Shown piece by piece: positions 55,784 to 64,000 of a DNA stretch of 64,000 bases. The first letter of the stretch is position 1. Each line of letters starts with the position of its first letter. The stretch is taken from positions 186,001 to 250,000 of the forward strand of contig NZ_QYZP01000003.1 in assembly GCF_003595215.1 (NCBI RefSeq), given 5' to 3'. A program made the translations under genes and the position numbers. The DNA is from Nesterenkonia natronophila (GTDB lineage Bacteria > Actinomycetota > Actinomycetes > Actinomycetales > Micrococcaceae). The notes under the pieces were generated by a model, which worked only from the letters and a program-made list of their open reading frames with translations, did not search any database and had not been told where the DNA came from.

Positions 55784-57124
55784 ATGGATCGGCAGCAGGA
55801 ATTTGTACTGCGCACCATTGAGGAGCGCGATGTCCGCTTTGTCCGTCTGTGGTTTTCCGATGTGGTCGGAGCCCTGAAGTCGGTCGCGCTTGCCCCCGCG
55901 GAGGTGGAGGGTGCCTTCGCCGAAGGGTTGGGCTTTGACGGCTCCTCCATCGAGGGGCTTTCCAGGGTGTTCGAGTCAGACATGCTGCTGAAGCCGGATC
56001 CCTCGAGTTTCCAGATTCTTCCCTGGCGCAGCGAGGATGAACCCACCGCGCGAATGTTCTGCGACATCCTGACCCCGGACCAGGAAGCCGCGGTGGGCGA
56101 CCCGCGGTACGTGCTGCGCCGCCAACTCGATGCGGCTGCGCAGATGGGTTTCACCTGCTACACCCACCCGGAGATCGAGTTCTATCTTCTGGAGTCGGAT
56201 GAAATGGACAGCAGCGGGCGGCCCGTCCCTGCGGATCGCTCGGGGTACTTCGACCACATCACCGGCTCGGTCGCCCAGGATCTGCGCAGGCATACCGTGA
56301 ATATGTTGGAAGCAGTAGGGATTTCTGTGGAGTTCAGCCACAATGAGGTCGGTCCCGGCCAGAATGAGATTGATCTGCGGTATGCCGATGCGCTGACGAC
56401 CGCCGACAACATCCTGACCTTCCGCACCATTGCCAAAGAGGTCGCGCTGGCCCACGGCAAGTACGCCACCTTTATGCCCAAACCGTTCAGCGAACACCCG
56501 GGCTCAGCCATGCATACGCACTTCAGCCTTTTCGAAGGCGATACCAATGCCTTCTTCAGTCCCAATGCAGAGTTTAATCTGTCGAATACGGCACGGCAGT
56601 TCATCGCCGGGATTCTGACTCATGCGCCCGAGTTCACCGCGGTGACCAACCAGTTTGTGAACTCATATAAGAGGCTGTGGGGTGGGGGAGAAGCACCTAG
56701 TCACGTTTCATGGGGACACAACAACCGTTCCGCACTCATTCGGGTACCGCTCTATAAGCCCACAAAGGGTGGTTCCGCCCGTGTGGAGTTCCGCGGGATC
56801 GACTCGGCCGCGAACCCCTACCTCGCCTACGCAATGGTGATTGGTGCTGGCCTCAAGGGTATTCAGGAAGGTTATGAGCTGCCGGAACACGTGACTGAGG
56901 ATGTTTGGTCGCTTACCACCGCCGAGCGCAAGGTGCTGGGGTTGAAGCCGCTCCCGGGCACCCTCCATGACGCCATCCGTCAGATGGAGGACTCAGAGCT
57001 GGTCGCCAGCGTCCTCGGTGAGCAGGTGTTTGAGAATCTGCTGCGCAATAAGCGTCAGGAGTGGGATGAGTACCGGGTCAACGTTTCTCCGTTCGAGGTC
57101 AACACCTATCTGGGAATGGTCTGA
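55784..57124 (+). CDS. glnA2: glutamine synthetase type I, GlnA2-like
   Basis: A 446-residue glutamine synthetase (glutamate + NH3 + ATP). The beta-grasp start GLGFDGSSIEG, catalytic THPEIEFYL and HNEVGPGQNEID, KPFSEHPGSAMHTHFS and the NRSALIRVP loop are intact. The region where GlnA1-type enzymes carry the adenylylated NLYxLPPE motif instead reads VWSLTTAERKVLG, so no adenylylation Tyr is present. The 446-residue length also fits GlnA2. AGGAGG lies upstream of ATG 55784. It is followed by glnE. Confidence 0.95.
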   Translation: MDRQQEFVLRTIEERDVRFVRLWFSDVVGALKSVALAPAEVEGAFAEGLGFDGSSIEGLSRVFESDMLLKPDPSSFQILPWRSEDEPTARMFCDILTPDQEAAVGDPRYVLRRQLDAAAQMGFTCYTHPEIEFYLLESDEMDSSGRPVPADRSGYFDHITGSVAQDLRRHTVNMLEAVGISVEFSHNEVGPGQNEIDLRYADALTTADNILTFRTIAKEVALAHGKYATFMPKPFSEHPGSAMHTHFSLFEGDTNAFFSPNAEFNLSNTARQFIAGILTHAPEFTAVTNQFVNSYKRLWGGGEAPSHVSWGHNNRSALIRVPLYKPTKGGSARVEFRGIDSAANPYLAYAMVIGAGLKGIQEGYELPEHVTEDVWSLTTAERKVLGLKPLPGTLHDAIRQMEDSELVASVLGEQVFENLLRNKRQEWDEYRVNVSPFEVNTYLGMV

Positions 57125-57150
57125 GCGGTGCTGCCCTCCGGTGATGCCGC

Positions 57151-60100
57151 GTGAGCACCTCCTCTGAGACTTCTTCAGCGCGGGAATTGATTGCTGCGGG
57201 CTTTCAGGATCTGGAGCGAGCCCAGAGCTTCTTGACGGACCCGCAACTGGAGGGAGTCGAGACCGGAGCGCTGACCCGGACGCTGCACGAGGCACCTGAT
57301 GCAGACCAAGCGCTGCTGCTCTTGATCCGGTTGGTGGAACGCGCCCCTCGGGTGCGTGAACTCTTCAGTGAACAAGGGCCCTCCGGGTACCCGCAGGCTG
57401 TGCCATTGGTCAGATTGCTCGGGGCATCGCGGGCACTTGCCGAATTCCTAATTCGCCACCCTGGGCACACCGATGTCCTCTTTGAGGATCTGCAGCCAGC
57501 AGACGACGCCACCCCCAGTGACTCTTCGGCAACTGCGCTTCGACGTACTCTCATGGATGCGGTGCGGGCTGACCCTGACGCTGAAGATCCAGCTTCTGAG
57601 CTCGACGAGGACTTTGCTGGTAAGAACGCCGGGTCTGCGTTGCGGATCGCGTATCGCCGTGAGTTGACCCGAATCGCCCTGCGAGACCTCACCGTGGCTG
57701 AGCCCCAGAACTACCTCCCTCTGGTGGCAAGGCAACTGGCGGATCTCGCTGCGGGGGCGATCGACGCGGCCCTAGCAGTCAGCCGGGCGCAGCTAAGTGC
57801 GCGCCGGCCCCAGATCGCAGACTTGAAACTCGCAGTCATCGGCATGGGCAAGTGCGGAGCAGGGGAGTTGAACTACATCTCGGATGTAGACGTGGTCTTC
57901 GCCCACAGTGCCACTTTCGATGCCGCCGAAGCCGGCGAACTCGCGGCCGTATTGGCCAGCGGCATGACCAAAATCATCATGGCTTCCGACGGAGAGCCGG
58001 GCCTCTGGGAGGTCGATGCCAATCTCCGCCCCGAGGGACGCGACGGTCCACTGTCCCGGACTGTGGATTCGCACCGTGAGTACTACCGCAGGTGGGCAGC
58101 GGGATGGGAATTACAGGCACTGCTCAAAGCCCGACCCATCGCAGGCAACCCCAGTCTGGGTGAAGAGTACATGGAGTCGATGGGGCCGCTGGTCTGGCAG
58201 GCTGCTGCCCAGGAAGGATTTGTCCAAAACGTTCAAGCGATGCGCCGCCGAGTATTTGACAACATCCCGCACCGCACGGCGGATCGGGAGATCAAATTGG
58301 GTCGCGGGGGACTGCGGGATATCGAATTCACTGTCCAGCTGCTGCAGTTGGTACATGGTCGGGTCGATGACAACCTCCGGATGCGCGACACACTCTCAGC
58401 AATCGAGGCACTAGGGGCTGGAGAGTACGTCTCGAGCAAGGACCAGAAGGCGATGAGCCGCTGCTACCGGCAGCTTAGGCTCTACGAGCATCGGATACAG
58501 ATGTCCGATATGCGCAGAACGCATCTGATGCCTGTTCAAGACGCGGCTCTGCGTGCGCTGTCTCATGCCATCCGGGGGCCAGGGCAGTCCCGCCGGTCCG
58601 GGCCCAAGGACATTGGCGCGGAGTGGCAGCGCGTCGCGCGGGAGGTTTCCACTTTCCACGAGACCATCTTCTACCGCCCGCTGCTTTCCACCACCGCGGT
58701 GCTCTCAGAGGACGATGTCCGGCTTTCCGCCTCAGCAGTAGCCGATAGGCTCTCCGCCTTGGGGTTCAGCGACGCCGAGGGTGCTCTGCGCCATATCGAG
58801 GCACTCACCGCAGGTGTCTCCCGGAAAGCGACTCTGCAGAAGCGGATTCTGCCGATGATGTTGGGCTGGTTCGCTGAAGGTGTCGACCCTGATCACGGGC
58901 TCCTGGCGTTCCGCCGACTCAGTGAATCGTTGGGCACCAGCCCGTGGTACCTCACCATGCTGCGTGACTCCTCTGTGGCTGCCGAGAGACTCTGTCAGCT
59001 GCTGACCAGTTCACGTTTCATCTCGGACGTCTTGGAGCACCTTCCGGAGTCGGCCAAATGGCTCGGTGACGACGACGCTCTGGCTCCGCGGAGTTTCGAG
59101 ACGCTCTGGACCGAGATGCAGAACGCGCTGCAGAGGCACGAAGGTGCCTCGCACGCGGCCGTCCGACTCGCCCGTCTGATCCGGCAGCGCGAGCAGCTTC
59201 GCATCGCCATCTCCGACGCCTGCGGCGTGCGCGACCAGCCGAGTATAGGGGCCGCCCTGGCTGATGTTGATCGAGTGACCACTCTGGGCGCGCTCCGCGT
59301 GGCGGAAGAGGAAGTCTTCGCCTCCGAGGGCAGACTCGTCGACTTCCTCGTGATCGCCATGGGCCGGCAGGGCGGTCGGGAAATCAGTTACGGCTCTGAC
59401 ATGGACGCGCTGTTCGTCCACCGACCAGTTGACGATGTGGATAAGTCTGCTGCAGACAAACAGGCCCAGAAGCTGGCCCAACGGCTGACGCAACTGTTGT
59501 CCAAGCCGGTGAAACCCGCAATCCGCGGGGAGTTTGCGCTGCAGCTGGATGCGGATCTGCGGCCGGAAGGCAAGCGTGGCCCGTTGTCGCGGTCCCTAGA
59601 CTCCTATGAGGAGTACTACCGCCGTTGGATGGATGCCTGGGAGCGGCAAGCGCTGCTCCGTGCCCGCCCCGTTGCCGGCTCGGATTGGTTGGCGGTGGAC
59701 TTCATGGAATTGGTCGATGAGGTCCGTTACGGGGCCCCGCCCACGAGCCAGCAGCTGCGGGAGATCCGTCGGATCAAGGCCAGAATCGAATCGGAGCGGC
59801 TGCCTCGTGGGGCGGACCCTTCCCGGCACGTCAAACTTGGCAGGGGCGGACTCTCAGACGTGGAGTGGTTGGTCCAGCTGTATCAGCTGCAGTTCGGACA
59901 TGAGCACGGGATGCTGCGCGGGACAAGTACCCTTCAGGTGCTCAACGGCTTGGTCGACGCTGAGCTCATGAGCCCCCATGACGCCAACACCCTGGCTGGC
60001 GCCTGGAAGCTGTGCACCAAGGTCCGGTCCGGGATTATGATCTGGTCGGCGAGAGCCGCTGATGTGCTACCAAGCTCACGCCGTGACCTTGAGGCGGTCT

Positions 60101-60213
60101 CCCGCTGGTGCGGATTCGAGCCGGGCTGTGCCGCCGAGTTCGAAGACCACTATCTGCGCACCACGCGGCGGGCCCGGCAGGTGTTCGAACAGCACTTCTA
60201 TGCCTCAGACTAA
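57151..60213 (+). CDS. glnE: glutamine synthetase adenylyltransferase/adenylyl-removing enzyme
   Basis: A 1020-residue protein with two nucleotidyltransferase domains joined by a helical region. The catalytic acidic motifs are NYISDVDVVF at about residue 240 and YGSDMDALFVH at about 747, each followed by DANLRPEGRDGPLSR and DADLRPEGKRGPLSR substrate loops. GlnE sets glutamine synthetase activity by adenylylation. GTG 57151 lies 26 bp after glnA2. Because GlnA2 here lacks the target Tyr, the substrate is presumably a GlnA1 encoded elsewhere. Its stop overlaps the convergent thioesterase by 4 bp. Confidence 0.95.
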   Translation: MSTSSETSSARELIAAGFQDLERAQSFLTDPQLEGVETGALTRTLHEAPDADQALLLLIRLVERAPRVRELFSEQGPSGYPQAVPLVRLLGASRALAEFLIRHPGHTDVLFEDLQPADDATPSDSSATALRRTLMDAVRADPDAEDPASELDEDFAGKNAGSALRIAYRRELTRIALRDLTVAEPQNYLPLVARQLADLAAGAIDAALAVSRAQLSARRPQIADLKLAVIGMGKCGAGELNYISDVDVVFAHSATFDAAEAGELAAVLASGMTKIIMASDGEPGLWEVDANLRPEGRDGPLSRTVDSHREYYRRWAAGWELQALLKARPIAGNPSLGEEYMESMGPLVWQAAAQEGFVQNVQAMRRRVFDNIPHRTADREIKLGRGGLRDIEFTVQLLQLVHGRVDDNLRMRDTLSAIEALGAGEYVSSKDQKAMSRCYRQLRLYEHRIQMSDMRRTHLMPVQDAALRALSHAIRGPGQSRRSGPKDIGAEWQRVAREVSTFHETIFYRPLLSTTAVLSEDDVRLSASAVADRLSALGFSDAEGALRHIEALTAGVSRKATLQKRILPMMLGWFAEGVDPDHGLLAFRRLSESLGTSPWYLTMLRDSSVAAERLCQLLTSSRFISDVLEHLPESAKWLGDDDALAPRSFETLWTEMQNALQRHEGASHAAVRLARLIRQREQLRIAISDACGVRDQPSIGAALADVDRVTTLGALRVAEEEVFASEGRLVDFLVIAMGRQGGREISYGSDMDALFVHRPVDDVDKSAADKQAQKLAQRLTQLLSKPVKPAIRGEFALQLDADLRPEGKRGPLSRSLDSYEEYYRRWMDAWERQALLRARPVAGSDWLAVDFMELVDEVRYGAPPTSQQLREIRRIKARIESERLPRGADPSRHVKLGRGGLSDVEWLVQLYQLQFGHEHGMLRGTSTLQVLNGLVDAELMSPHDANTLAGAWKLCTKVRSGIMIWSARAADVLPSSRRDLEAVSRWCGFEPGCAAEFEDHYLRTTRRARQVFEQHFYASD

Positions 60214-60659
60214 GCCGACAGGTCGGGGGCGTACTCGCGCAGGCGCCGCCGCACCTCGGGTGAGAGCCGCTGTGGCGCACCGGAGTCCCGATCGACCATG
60301 ACAAGTGTCGACTGCGCACTGACTCGCGGAGAGCTTTCCGCTGCACTGAGGGTCACCGCATAGTCGATAACGAAGCTCGCCCCACCGACGCGAGGGATCG
60401 ACATCTCAACGTTTACCGGCTCCCGCTGATAGGGAAGCTGCTGTCGATACCGGAGCTGAAAGTCCGCGACAAGGGCCCAAACCTGCTGACTGGGCTCCAA
60501 CGCCGGGAAAACACCCGTGCCCCCAGGTCGCCCCGGCGGGCTCCAGAACGCACGAGCCCGGGCTTCCTCCAAGATTCGCAGCACCGCCACATTATTGATG
60601 TGGCCATAGGAATCTTGGTCGCCCCATCTGAGTTCGATAGGCACAACAAGTGAAGTCAT
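60210..60659 (-). CDS. acyl-CoA thioesterase (4HBT hotdog family)
   Basis: A 149-residue hotdog-fold protein. WGDQDSYGHINNVAVLRILEEAR is the 4HBT active-site helix with catalytic-type Asp and the HxNN motif. Such enzymes hydrolyse 4-hydroxybenzoyl-CoA-like or medium-chain acyl-CoA thioesters; substrate is undetermined. ATG 60659 follows TAGGGT by 6 nt (leaderless pattern), though CAGG between them could also serve weakly. It ends inside glnE by 4 bp. Confidence 0.9.
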   Translation of the reverse strand: MTSLVVPIELRWGDQDSYGHINNVAVLRILEEARARAFWSPPGRPGGTGVFPALEPSQQVWALVADFQLRYRQQLPYQREPVNVEMSIPRVGGASFVIDYAVTLSAAESSPRVSAQSTLVMVDRDSGAPQRLSPEVRRRLREYAPDLSA

Positions 60660-60665
60660 AACCTG

Positions 60666-60671
60666 ACCCTA
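60666..60671 (-). promoter_or_regulatory. leaderless-type -10 (TAGGGT) for the thioesterase
   Basis: On the minus strand TAGGGT is followed by 6 nt (CAGGTT) and ATG 60659. Only 20 bp separate this gene from the upstream monooxygenase, so read-through from that gene is also possible. Confidence 0.4.
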
Positions 60672-60679
60672 TCCGAGCA

Positions 60680-61684
60680 TCAGTTGCTGGGTTCGGGCGC
60701 GAGGAGTTCCAGTGTGCGGTGCTGAACCTCCTCATCCGGGGCCAGGTTCACCAACATCAGCTCATCAGCTGCCACTTGATCAGCGAACTCGTTCAACCAG
60801 TGGATGACCTCGGTTTGGGTGCCAGCAACTGTCTTGGAGAGCATGCCGAGCACCTGCTGGCCCGCTGGATGATCTCTCAACTGCGTGACGTCTTCCGACG
60901 AAAGTGCCTTATTGCGGCCCAGCATGGTGCGGATCCATCCGTCCTCAGCCTTACGGCGCTGCTGAGTGGCGGTGGCGTCGTCGTCGTGTGCAATGACATT
61001 GGCTGCGGCGATGAAGTGGGGGTGGGCATCGGAGCCCTGGAGGGACCCTTCAGCGGCGAAGTTCTCCCGGTAGGTGTAGGCTGCCTGCTCCAGCAGCTGA
61101 GGGGCGAAGTGGCTGGCGAACGCATACGGTACACCGAGACGGGCGGCCAGCTGGGCCCCGTAGAGGGAGGAGCCGAGGACGTACAGCGGCACCCGGGTAG
61201 ACCGACCGGGGTAGGCGTTGACGCCTGGAATCCGGCTGTGTCCGGTGAGGTATCCGGACAACTCCATAATGTCCTCAGGGAACCTGTCCGCCTCGGTCCC
61301 ATCCCTGCGCAGGGCGCGTACGGTGGCCCCGTCAGTTCCCGGTGCCCGTCCCAAACCCAGATCAATTCGACCGGGGAACAAGGTCTCCAGGGTCCCGAAC
61401 TGTTCGGCGATGACCAGCGGGGAGTGGTTAGGCAGCATAATGCCGCCAGCACCCACGCGCACATTCCGCGTACCTGCCGCGATGTGTTGGATCAGCAGCG
61501 CGGTGGCGGAGCTGGCCACATACGGCATGTTGTGATGCTCAGCGAACCAGATACGAGTGTAGCCCAGCGAATCGGCAGTCCGGGCCAACCGCATTGAGCG
61601 CCTGATCCCGTCCGCAATCGGCTCATGTTCACGCACACGGGCCAGGTCCAGCAGAGAAAGTGGTCGCGAAGCAATTGAGGTCAT
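60680..61684 (-). CDS. LLM-class flavin-dependent oxidoreductase
   Basis: A 334-residue luciferase-like monooxygenase using reduced FMN or F420. [33 protein letters not shown] and [41 protein letters not shown] are the two family blocks (each given here only as landmarks near residues 40-115). ATG 61684 has no clear ribosome site. It is followed 20 bp later by the thioesterase, so the two may be co-transcribed. Substrate is unknown. Confidence 0.9.
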   Translation of the reverse strand: MTSIASRPLSLLDLARVREHEPIADGIRRSMRLARTADSLGYTRIWFAEHHNMPYVASSATALLIQHIAAGTRNVRVGAGGIMLPNHSPLVIAEQFGTLETLFPGRIDLGLGRAPGTDGATVRALRRDGTEADRFPEDIMELSGYLTGHSRIPGVNAYPGRSTRVPLYVLGSSLYGAQLAARLGVPYAFASHFAPQLLEQAAYTYRENFAAEGSLQGSDAHPHFIAAANVIAHDDDATATQQRRKAEDGWIRTMLGRNKALSSEDVTQLRDHPAGQQVLGMLSKTVAGTQTEVIHWLNEFADQVAADELMLVNLAPDEEVQHRTLELLAPEPSN

Positions 61685-61847
61685 AGTCGGTACAACCAGG
61701 CAGGTGCCGAAGGTTCATCCAGATGCCCCTCAGCTGACAGCGGAATCTTTCCCAGCCTATGAACTCTAAGGATGCGTCCCTAATGGTGCATGAACGCTCG
61801 GTGGTGGTCGTCTGGTTTCAGTCACTGACCAACCAAGTCGATCTGGC

Positions 61848-62477
61848 CTAGCCTTCAGACCTGTCTGCGAGGGTGGAACGAATCGTCCTGTGCAGCTCTG
61901 CTGCACTGATAGGTCTGAAGTCCCACTGATCCACCCCTACGTTCACCTGCACGGTCCCCCGAGCCGAAAGCTGGGTCTTCCACTCAGTGTGGACGTGGCC
62001 GCAAATGAGCGGATGGCCAAGGTCCCGGTATCGGAATCGTTCGTAGCGATCCGGTTTGAAGTGCGACTCGCCACTGTAGGGGTAGTGCGAAAGCAGAACG
62101 CGCAGTTCCTCGCCACCTGCTTCTAACGCGGGAAGATATGTCTCGGCCTGAGTAACCGCGACAGTGAAGCCGGCCTCCAGGTAGGCGGGCACATGGAGAT
62201 GCCCCTCCCGCTGCGATGGTGAGCAGCGGTCATGGTTGCCGATGACAAGGTACTTCGTACCGTTCAACCGCGGAAGGAGACTCAGCCCGCGCTCGTAGTC
62301 GATCATGGCGTAGTCGCCTAGGACCCACACCTCGTCCTCTGTCCCGACGGTCCCATTCCACCGCTCGATGAGCACCTCATCCATCTCATCGAGATCTTTG
62401 AAAGGCCTGTCGCAGTATCGGATGATGTTGGCGTGACCGATGTGCTGGTCGCTGGTGAAGTAGGTCGTCAACGGCAT
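61848..62477 (-). CDS. metallophosphoesterase
   Basis: A 209-residue calcineurin-like phosphoesterase. All metal-binding motifs are present: TSDQHIGH (D-x-H), VLGDYAMID (GD), VIGNHDRC (GNHD), LSHYPYSG (H) and ICGHVHTEW (GHxH). The domain is small, like the YfcE/DHH-independent phosphodiesterases, and substrate is unknown. I use ATG 62477, preceded by AGAGAG, over an open frame from 62558 that adds 27 non-conserved-looking residues. Confidence 0.88.
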   Translation of the reverse strand: MPLTTYFTSDQHIGHANIIRYCDRPFKDLDEMDEVLIERWNGTVGTEDEVWVLGDYAMIDYERGLSLLPRLNGTKYLVIGNHDRCSPSQREGHLHVPAYLEAGFTVAVTQAETYLPALEAGGEELRVLLSHYPYSGESHFKPDRYERFRYRDLGHPLICGHVHTEWKTQLSARGTVQVNVGVDQWDFRPISAAELHRTIRSTLADRSEG

Positions 62478-62725
62478 CGTCTCTCTATGTGCGGTCCGCG
62501 CAGATTGCTGAACCATCCGGTCTGTGTGCTGGGAAGTTCTGAGGTAGCTGGTCAGCACTGTACCGGATTGTTACCCACTCTTTCGGTGGAAGAAGCCCGA
62601 CCATCCAGCGTCGATGACGTCCCGCGAGAGGGGTAGAGACGGGAGCCTCAGGACGCAGCAGGGCGGTCGAACACAGCTCCAGTCGATCCCTTTGCAGACC
62701 ATTCCGAACCGCCAGCGGCAAAGGC

Positions 62726-62731
62726 TACAGT
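62726..62731 (+). promoter_or_regulatory. leaderless-type -10 (TACAGT) for the metal ATPase
   Basis: TACAGT is followed by 6 nt (TTGGGT) and ATG 62738, with no ribosome site. Confidence 0.5.
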
Positions 62732-62737
62732 TTGGGT

Positions 62738-64000
62738 ATGTTTCGCGCACCCCACCCCCTCGCGCACCCCATGGTGCTGCTGGCGGCCGGGGCGCTGCTT
62801 GCCACCGGCACGCTCATGATCCTTGGCCAGGGTCAAGCAGCAGACATTCTCGCCTCCGTGGTGATCGCGTTCGTAGTGCTGGTCACCGCCAAGGACATGG
62901 TTCAGCACATGATGCGGGGCCACTGGGGCTTAGACATCCTTGCCGTGGTGGCGATGGTGGCCACCGTACTGGTCGGAGAATACTTGGCCGGGCTGATCAT
63001 CGTGCTGATGCTCACCGGGGGTGAGGCGCTGGAGAAAATGGCGGAGAACAAAGCCAGCAGGGAACTGGATACGTTGATCAGCAGGGCGCCTGCCTTTGCT
63101 CACCGAAACAACCGGAATGACGGGCAGATTGTGCGCATACCGGTCGATGAGGTCCAGGTGGGAGACGTTTTGTTGGTCCGGGGTTCCGAAGTGTTGCCGG
63201 TTGACGGGGTGGTGCTCTCAGAACGGGCGACGGTGGATGAATCTTCAGTGACAGGTGAGCCAGTCCCGGTGACCCGTGCCAAAGGTGATGAGGTGCTCTC
63301 AGGTTCAGTCAACGGGACTGAATCCTTCTCTATGCGCGCCACCGCCACGGCCGCTGATTCCCACTACGCCTCTATCGTTCAACTGGTCCAGGAGGCGGTA
63401 GCATCCCAGGCGCCTATGGTTCGGCTGGCGGACCGTTATGCGGTGCCCTTCACTGCCGTCTCTCTGCTGATAGCCGGTATCGCATGGTACCTCTCCGGTG
63501 ATCCGGTGCGCTTTGCCGAAGTCTTGGTGGTCGCCACGCCATGCCCGTTGCTCATCGCTGCTCCGGTGGCCTTCATGGGAGGGATGAGCTCGGCTGCTCG
63601 AGTCAACGTCATCGTCAAAGAGGGCGGCACCCTGGAGAAGCTGGCCCGTGTCCGAGCTGCTGGACTGGATAAGACCGGGACGCTGACTCAGGGACATCCC
63701 ACGGTCACGGATATTCGCGGATTCAGCTGCTCGACGGCTGAGACGTTGGCGCACGCCGCAGCAGCCGAGCAGTATTCAGTGCATGTCTTTGCCGAACCGA
63801 TAGTCAAAGTGGCCCGGGAGCGGGGCCTGAATCTGCCGCCGGTCCGATCGGCGGAGGAGTTCGCCACCAACGGGGTGGTTGCTGTGCTGGCTGACGGATC
63901 TGAGGTACGAGTCGGCAAAGCACGATTCGTGCGGGAGGTCACCGGTCATATCCCCGAATTGAACTTGGAACCCGGGGTCGCGGCGGTCTATGTTGCCGTC
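62738..64000 (+). CDS. heavy-metal P1B-type ATPase, incomplete at window end
   Basis: At least 421 codons are present; the stop is beyond the window. The N-terminus has no heavy-metal-associated (HMA) domain and begins with a TM bundle. TVDESSVTGEPVPV is the actuator motif, the membrane motif is TPCPLLIAAP, the phosphorylation motif is LDKTGTLTQG, and the nucleotide domain has begun. TPC replaces the CPC of Cu/Zn/Cd pumps, which sets it with a less-characterised P1B group; metal is uncertain. The HP locus (SVHVFAEPI) shows H but not the usual HP pair. Confidence 0.88.
   Translation, partial: MFRAPHPLAHPMVLLAAGALLATGTLMILGQGQAADILASVVIAFVVLVTAKDMVQHMMRGHWGLDILAVVAMVATVLVGEYLAGLIIVLMLTGGEALEKMAENKASRELDTLISRAPAFAHRNNRNDGQIVRIPVDEVQVGDVLLVRGSEVLPVDGVVLSERATVDESSVTGEPVPVTRAKGDEVLSGSVNGTESFSMRATATAADSHYASIVQLVQEAVASQAPMVRLADRYAVPFTAVSLLIAGIAWYLSGDPVRFAEVLVVATPCPLLIAAPVAFMGGMSSAARVNVIVKEGGTLEKLARVRAAGLDKTGTLTQGHPTVTDIRGFSCSTAETLAHAAAAEQYSVHVFAEPIVKVARERGLNLPPVRSAEEFATNGVVAVLADGSEVRVGKARFVREVTGHIPELNLEPGVAAVYVAV

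Overview
This window looks like the chromosome of a high-GC actinobacterium of the order Micrococcales, closest in style to Micrococcaceae such as Nesterenkonia or Arthrobacter. The evidence is its gene content and order (rne-rplU-rpmA-obgE-proB-proA-nadD-rsfS, nrdHIEF, glnA2-glnE, polyphosphate glucokinase, two MptA/MptB-type mannosyltransferases), very acidic proteins, frequent GTG starts, and many genes whose start codon sits 6-8 nt after a TAnnnT -10 element (leaderless mRNAs). No phage, insertion sequence, CRISPR array or origin is visible. Genus-level placement is inference.

Layout. 0.2-11.1 kb: cation diffusion facilitator, a DUF4190/DUF4352-like membrane protein, an acetyl-CoA hydrolase/transferase divergent from a P2-type cation ATPase (an inverted repeat lies between them), then a minus-strand group gap, pfkA and a tandem universal stress protein, and an Ltp-repeat membrane protein with a decayed repeat copy behind it. 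11.1-12.6 kb: a gene graveyard holding a frameshifted, internally deleted MurF-like ligase. 12.6-18.8 kb: tRNA-His, orn, and a tight run of three polytopic glycosyltransferases plus an AEC-family permease, probably envelope glycan assembly. 18.9-22.7 kb: a Fbp-type iron ABC importer. 22.7-27.4 kb: a membrane acyltransferase-like protein, a lipoprotein gamma-glutamyltransferase, a TPP riboswitch with thiD, and a small alarmone synthetase. 27.5-30.8 kb: glpD-glpK.

31-35.9 kb: class Ib ribonucleotide reductase nrdHIEF behind two NrdR boxes spaced 32 bp apart, then a lipoate-ligase-like protein. 35.9-47.2 kb: VKOR, then the ribosome/proline/NAD block rne-rplU-rpmA-obgE-proB-proA-small membrane protein-nadD-acidic membrane protein-rsfS, ending in tRNA-Ala and a strong bidirectional terminator. 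47.2-54.8 kb: DEAD-box helicase, FAD/Rieske oxidoreductase, GlsB-type protein, a cysteine-rich small protein, a GAF-ANTAR regulator, tRNA-Val, ppgK, map and a 55-aa SPOR-like gene. 54.8-64 kb: panB, glnA2-glnE, a thioesterase, a flavin monooxygenase, a metallophosphoesterase and a heavy-metal P1B-type ATPase that runs off the end.

Most of the window is ordinary housekeeping DNA. The less ordinary parts are the decaying 10.1-12.5 kb segment, the density of leaderless promoters, the regulatory DNA upstream of nrdH, the inverted repeat before the P-type ATPase, the long rne and Rieske-oxidoreductase leaders, and several genes under 60 codons that are easily missed. I did not find a convincing new defence, mobile or biosynthetic system.
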